From Limnobaculum allomyrinae (GTDB lineage: Bacteria > Pseudomonadota > Gammaproteobacteria > Enterobacterales > Enterobacteriaceae), in NCBI RefSeq assembly GCF_016649425.1, contig NZ_JADRCR010000008.1, forward strand, positions 1 to 64,000: 64,000 nt of DNA. Reading direction: 5' to 3'. A program made the translations under genes and the position numbers. Of the stretch, positions 62,276 through 64,000 are shown piece after piece (position 1 is the stretch's first letter; every line of letters starts with the position of its first letter). The notes beneath the pieces were generated by a model. The model worked only from the letters and a program-made list of their open reading frames with translations. It had not been told where the DNA came from and ran no database searches.

Positions 62276-62983
62276 ATGTGGAATGAACTGGAGTTGACCG
62301 GCCGAACACGATCGCATGTTATTCAGCTAAATAACCCCCGCTTCGCTGTAAATAAAGATGTTTATCAACCATTTTGTGAGCTGCAAAATGCAGCCCAAAA
62401 GGATGGCTTCACGCTATTTCCTTTTAGCGCATTCAGAGGGTTTGAGACTCAGCTTAAGATTTGGAATGGCAAATTCAATGGGCAAAAACCGTTATATGAT
62501 ATTCACGGAAGGCCAAGAGATTATTCACAGCTCAATAATGAAGATGAAATCATTGACTGTATTTTAAACTGGTCTGCTCTACCGGGTGCCAGCCGGCACC
62601 AGTGGGGAACCGAGATTGATGTGGTTGATTTAACCAAAGCACCAGAAAATTATCATGTTCAACTACTGCCACAGGAAACGGTAAAAGGTGGCGTATTTTA
62701 TGATTTGCACCAGTGGCTGAATGAGAATATTGAAAAGTATGGCTTCTTCAGACCCTATGGGAAGTATCAGGGGGGAATGTACCCGGAACCCTGGCACTTA
62801 AGTTATTGGCCGGTGGCAAACAAAATGCTGCAAAGCCTGACTGTGGACATGCTAGCGGATGCAATTAAAAGTGCGGATATGTCAGGTAAACAGCGGGTAT
62901 TAGAGCGGTTGCCGGAGTTGTTTAAACATCATGTTCAGAATATTTGTTTGCCGGTGATGGGGTTGAACGAAGCTAAAACTTGA
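62276..62983 (+). CDS. M15-family (VanY-type) D-Ala-D-Ala carboxypeptidase
   Basis: A 235-residue peptidase. The M15 zinc and catalytic residues are visible: SRHQWGTEIDVVD (His and Asp ligands) and EPWHLSYW (catalytic Glu and third ligand His). No signal peptide is seen at the N-terminus (MWNELELTGRTRSHVIQL), which is unusual for a peptidoglycan enzyme and means that it is cytosolic, exported by another route, or an effector. It follows the AT-rich unknown gene by 78 bases on the same strand. Confidence 0.82.
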   Translation: MWNELELTGRTRSHVIQLNNPRFAVNKDVYQPFCELQNAAQKDGFTLFPFSAFRGFETQLKIWNGKFNGQKPLYDIHGRPRDYSQLNNEDEIIDCILNWSALPGASRHQWGTEIDVVDLTKAPENYHVQLLPQETVKGGVFYDLHQWLNENIEKYGFFRPYGKYQGGMYPEPWHLSYWPVANKMLQSLTVDMLADAIKSADMSGKQRVLERLPELFKHHVQNICLPVMGLNEAKT

Positions 62984-63059
62984 TGGTAAATGCGGGAGTT
63001 AGTGTTAATTATTAACGGATATCTGGTTTTGACGTAAATAACGCTCTTCCCGCAAGTTT

Positions 63060-63263
63060 TTATATCTTCTGAATTGGCCCTGGATATTGAGCAACAAAAG
63101 TATCTGTAGTTAACAGAGTGATACCTTCGATAGTTGCCTGAGCAACCAACATACGATCAAAAGGATCTTTATGTATTGGTGGTAAGCTATCAATAGCAAC
63201 AGCATGTTCGCTGGCAATTGGTAGCTCACTATAACCATAGTCCAGTAATCCTCTTCTTACGCC
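63060..63263 (-). pseudogene. Truncated VapC-family PIN-domain toxin, C-terminal part
   Basis: Translating the reverse strand gives 67 residues that match the C-terminal half of VapC toxins: RRGLLDYGYSELPIASEHA, AIDSLPPIHKDPFDRMLVAQA and TIEGITLLTTDTFVAQYPG. The conserved Asp of KDPFDR and the TTD near the end are active-site positions of PIN ribonucleases. The N-terminal half with the first Asp is missing: upstream the frame meets a stop at 63270-63272 and runs into the end of yhhJ. No VapB antitoxin gene is nearby. It is a remnant, inactive as it stands. Confidence 0.85.
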
Positions 63264-64000
63264 ATCTGACTAATCGTCCTCCTGAACCGCGCTAGCGAAG
63301 TCGCAAACAACACACAGCCAATCACAAACAGTGCCAAAAACGATGTCCACACCACATCAATTCCCGCCCCGCGGAACAGAATTCCCTGACCCAGTTCAAC
63401 AAAGTGAGTGGTGGGTGCCAGTAACATAATGTCCTGCACAAACTCCGGCATACTCTCCCGCGGCGTACTGCCTCCCGATAACATCTGTAACGGCAACAGA
63501 ACCAGAATCAGCAACATACCAAACTGCGGCATACTGCGCGCCAGCGTGGCTAAAAATATCCCCATGGCGGTGGTGGCAAACAGGTGTAACGCTGCGCCGG
63601 TAATAAACAGAAAGATCGAACCTTCAATAGGGACATTTAACGCGCCGCGTACAATAAAAATCAACGAAAGGGTAGAGGCAACCAACACTACCAGCCCCAT
63701 CGACCAGACCTTAGCCAGCATAATTTCCGTTGGGGTAACCGGCATAACCAACAGATGCTCAATGGTGCCATGCTCCCGCTCGCGAATCAGCGCTGCGCCA
63801 GTCAGAATAATCGACAGCATGGTAATGTTATTGATGATTTCGGTTAAGGCACCAAACCAGGATTGAGTCAGGTTTTGATTAAAACGCACCCGCAGCGCCA
63901 GATCTACCGGAGGAATCGCCGTGTCACGATAGCGCTGTACAAAAGCAGTGGCTTCATCCATCACGATTTGCTGAATATAGGCGTTGCCGGTAAATGCCTG
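63257..64000 (-). CDS. yhhJ: ABC-2 type transporter permease YhhJ (partial)
   Basis: The C-terminal 247 residues of an inner-membrane ABC-2 permease; the start lies beyond the window. The reverse strand at the edge reads QAFTGNAYIQQIVMDE in frame, so the gene continues upstream. The end closely follows E. coli YhhJ (INNITMLSIILTGAALIREREHGTIEHLL, MLSGGSTPRESMPEFVQDIML, PTTHFV). About five to six helices are present. Its partners (yhiI, rbbA) would lie to the right. Its 3' end abuts, and slightly overlaps, the VapC remnant. Confidence 0.92.
   Translation of the reverse strand, partial: QAFTGNAYIQQIVMDEATAFVQRYRDTAIPPVDLALRVRFNQNLTQSWFGALTEIINNITMLSIILTGAALIREREHGTIEHLLVMPVTPTEIMLAKVWSMGLVVLVASTLSLIFIVRGALNVPIEGSIFLFITGAALHLFATTAMGIFLATLARSMPQFGMLLILVLLPLQMLSGGSTPRESMPEFVQDIMLLAPTTHFVELGQGILFRGAGIDVVWTSFLALFVIGCVLFATSLARFRRTISQMA

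Overview
The window is a 64 kb chromosomal segment of a gammaproteobacterium of the order Enterobacterales. Gene order and protein sequences follow the purL to guaBA segment known from Escherichia coli (glrK-qseG-glrR, glnB, hmp, glyA, suhB, trmJ, the whole isc cluster, pepB, yfhM, pbpC, ndk, rlmN, rodZ, ispG, hisS, yfgM, bamB, der, yfgJ, xseA, guaB, guaA). It differs from E. coli in a two-domain glutamine-dependent NAD synthetase between glrR and glnB, a pilW lipoprotein gene before rodZ, a NicO/DUF1007 metal-transport pair, a CPA2 antiporter after der, and extra genes after guaA. A lineage outside Escherichia, such as Budviciaceae, is plausible, but I cannot prove the genus from the sequence alone.

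Layout. 1-0.9 kb: the last codons of a phage tail-fibre assembly gene and a small BssS-like gene, probably the edge of a prophage or its remnant. 1-8 kb: pgpC, tadA, mltF and purL, the last behind a PurR box and a strongly structured leader. 8-15 kb: a GlmY-type small RNA gene with a textbook enhancer region (three GlrR boxes in helical phase, an IHF site, a sigma-54 promoter), then the glrK-qseG-glrR two-component operon, nadE and glnB. 15-22 kb: hmp (NsrR operator) divergent from glyA (PurR box), a rhodanese, the DUF1007/NicO pair, a glycerophosphodiesterase, an unrecognised gene and suhB. 22-30 kb: trmJ and the isc operon iscR-S-U-A-hscB-hscA-fdx-iscX, then pepB. 30-41 kb: an sseB-like gene, yfhM, pbpC, ndk and rlmN, with two unusual palindrome-rich intergenic elements. 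41-58 kb: pilW-rodZ-ispG-hisS-yfgM-bamB-der, a CPA2 antiporter, an AEC carrier, yfgJ, xseA and guaB-guaA. 58-64 kb: accessory genes (GNAT/YoaP acetyltransferase, TetA-like MFS carrier, ankyrin protein, AT-rich unknown, M15 peptidase), a truncated VapC PIN-domain remnant and the 3' part of yhhJ at the window edge.

How it fits together. GlrR, encoded downstream, should bind the enhancer boxes in front of the small RNA gene next to its own operon, linking envelope state to glucosamine-6-phosphate synthesis. PurR boxes in front of purL and glyA join purine and one-carbon supply. IscR-type sites in front of iscR fit feedback on iron-sulfur assembly, which supplies clients in the same window such as IspG and RlmN.

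Best candidates for something undescribed: the purL leader stem-loop, the unusual 3' side of the GlmY locus, the four-hairpin element before ndk, the nested palindrome before pbpC, the unknown gene at 20.7-21.4 kb, and the accessory cluster at 60-63 kb. I did not find a clear new multi-gene system such as a defence island, CRISPR array or secretion locus.
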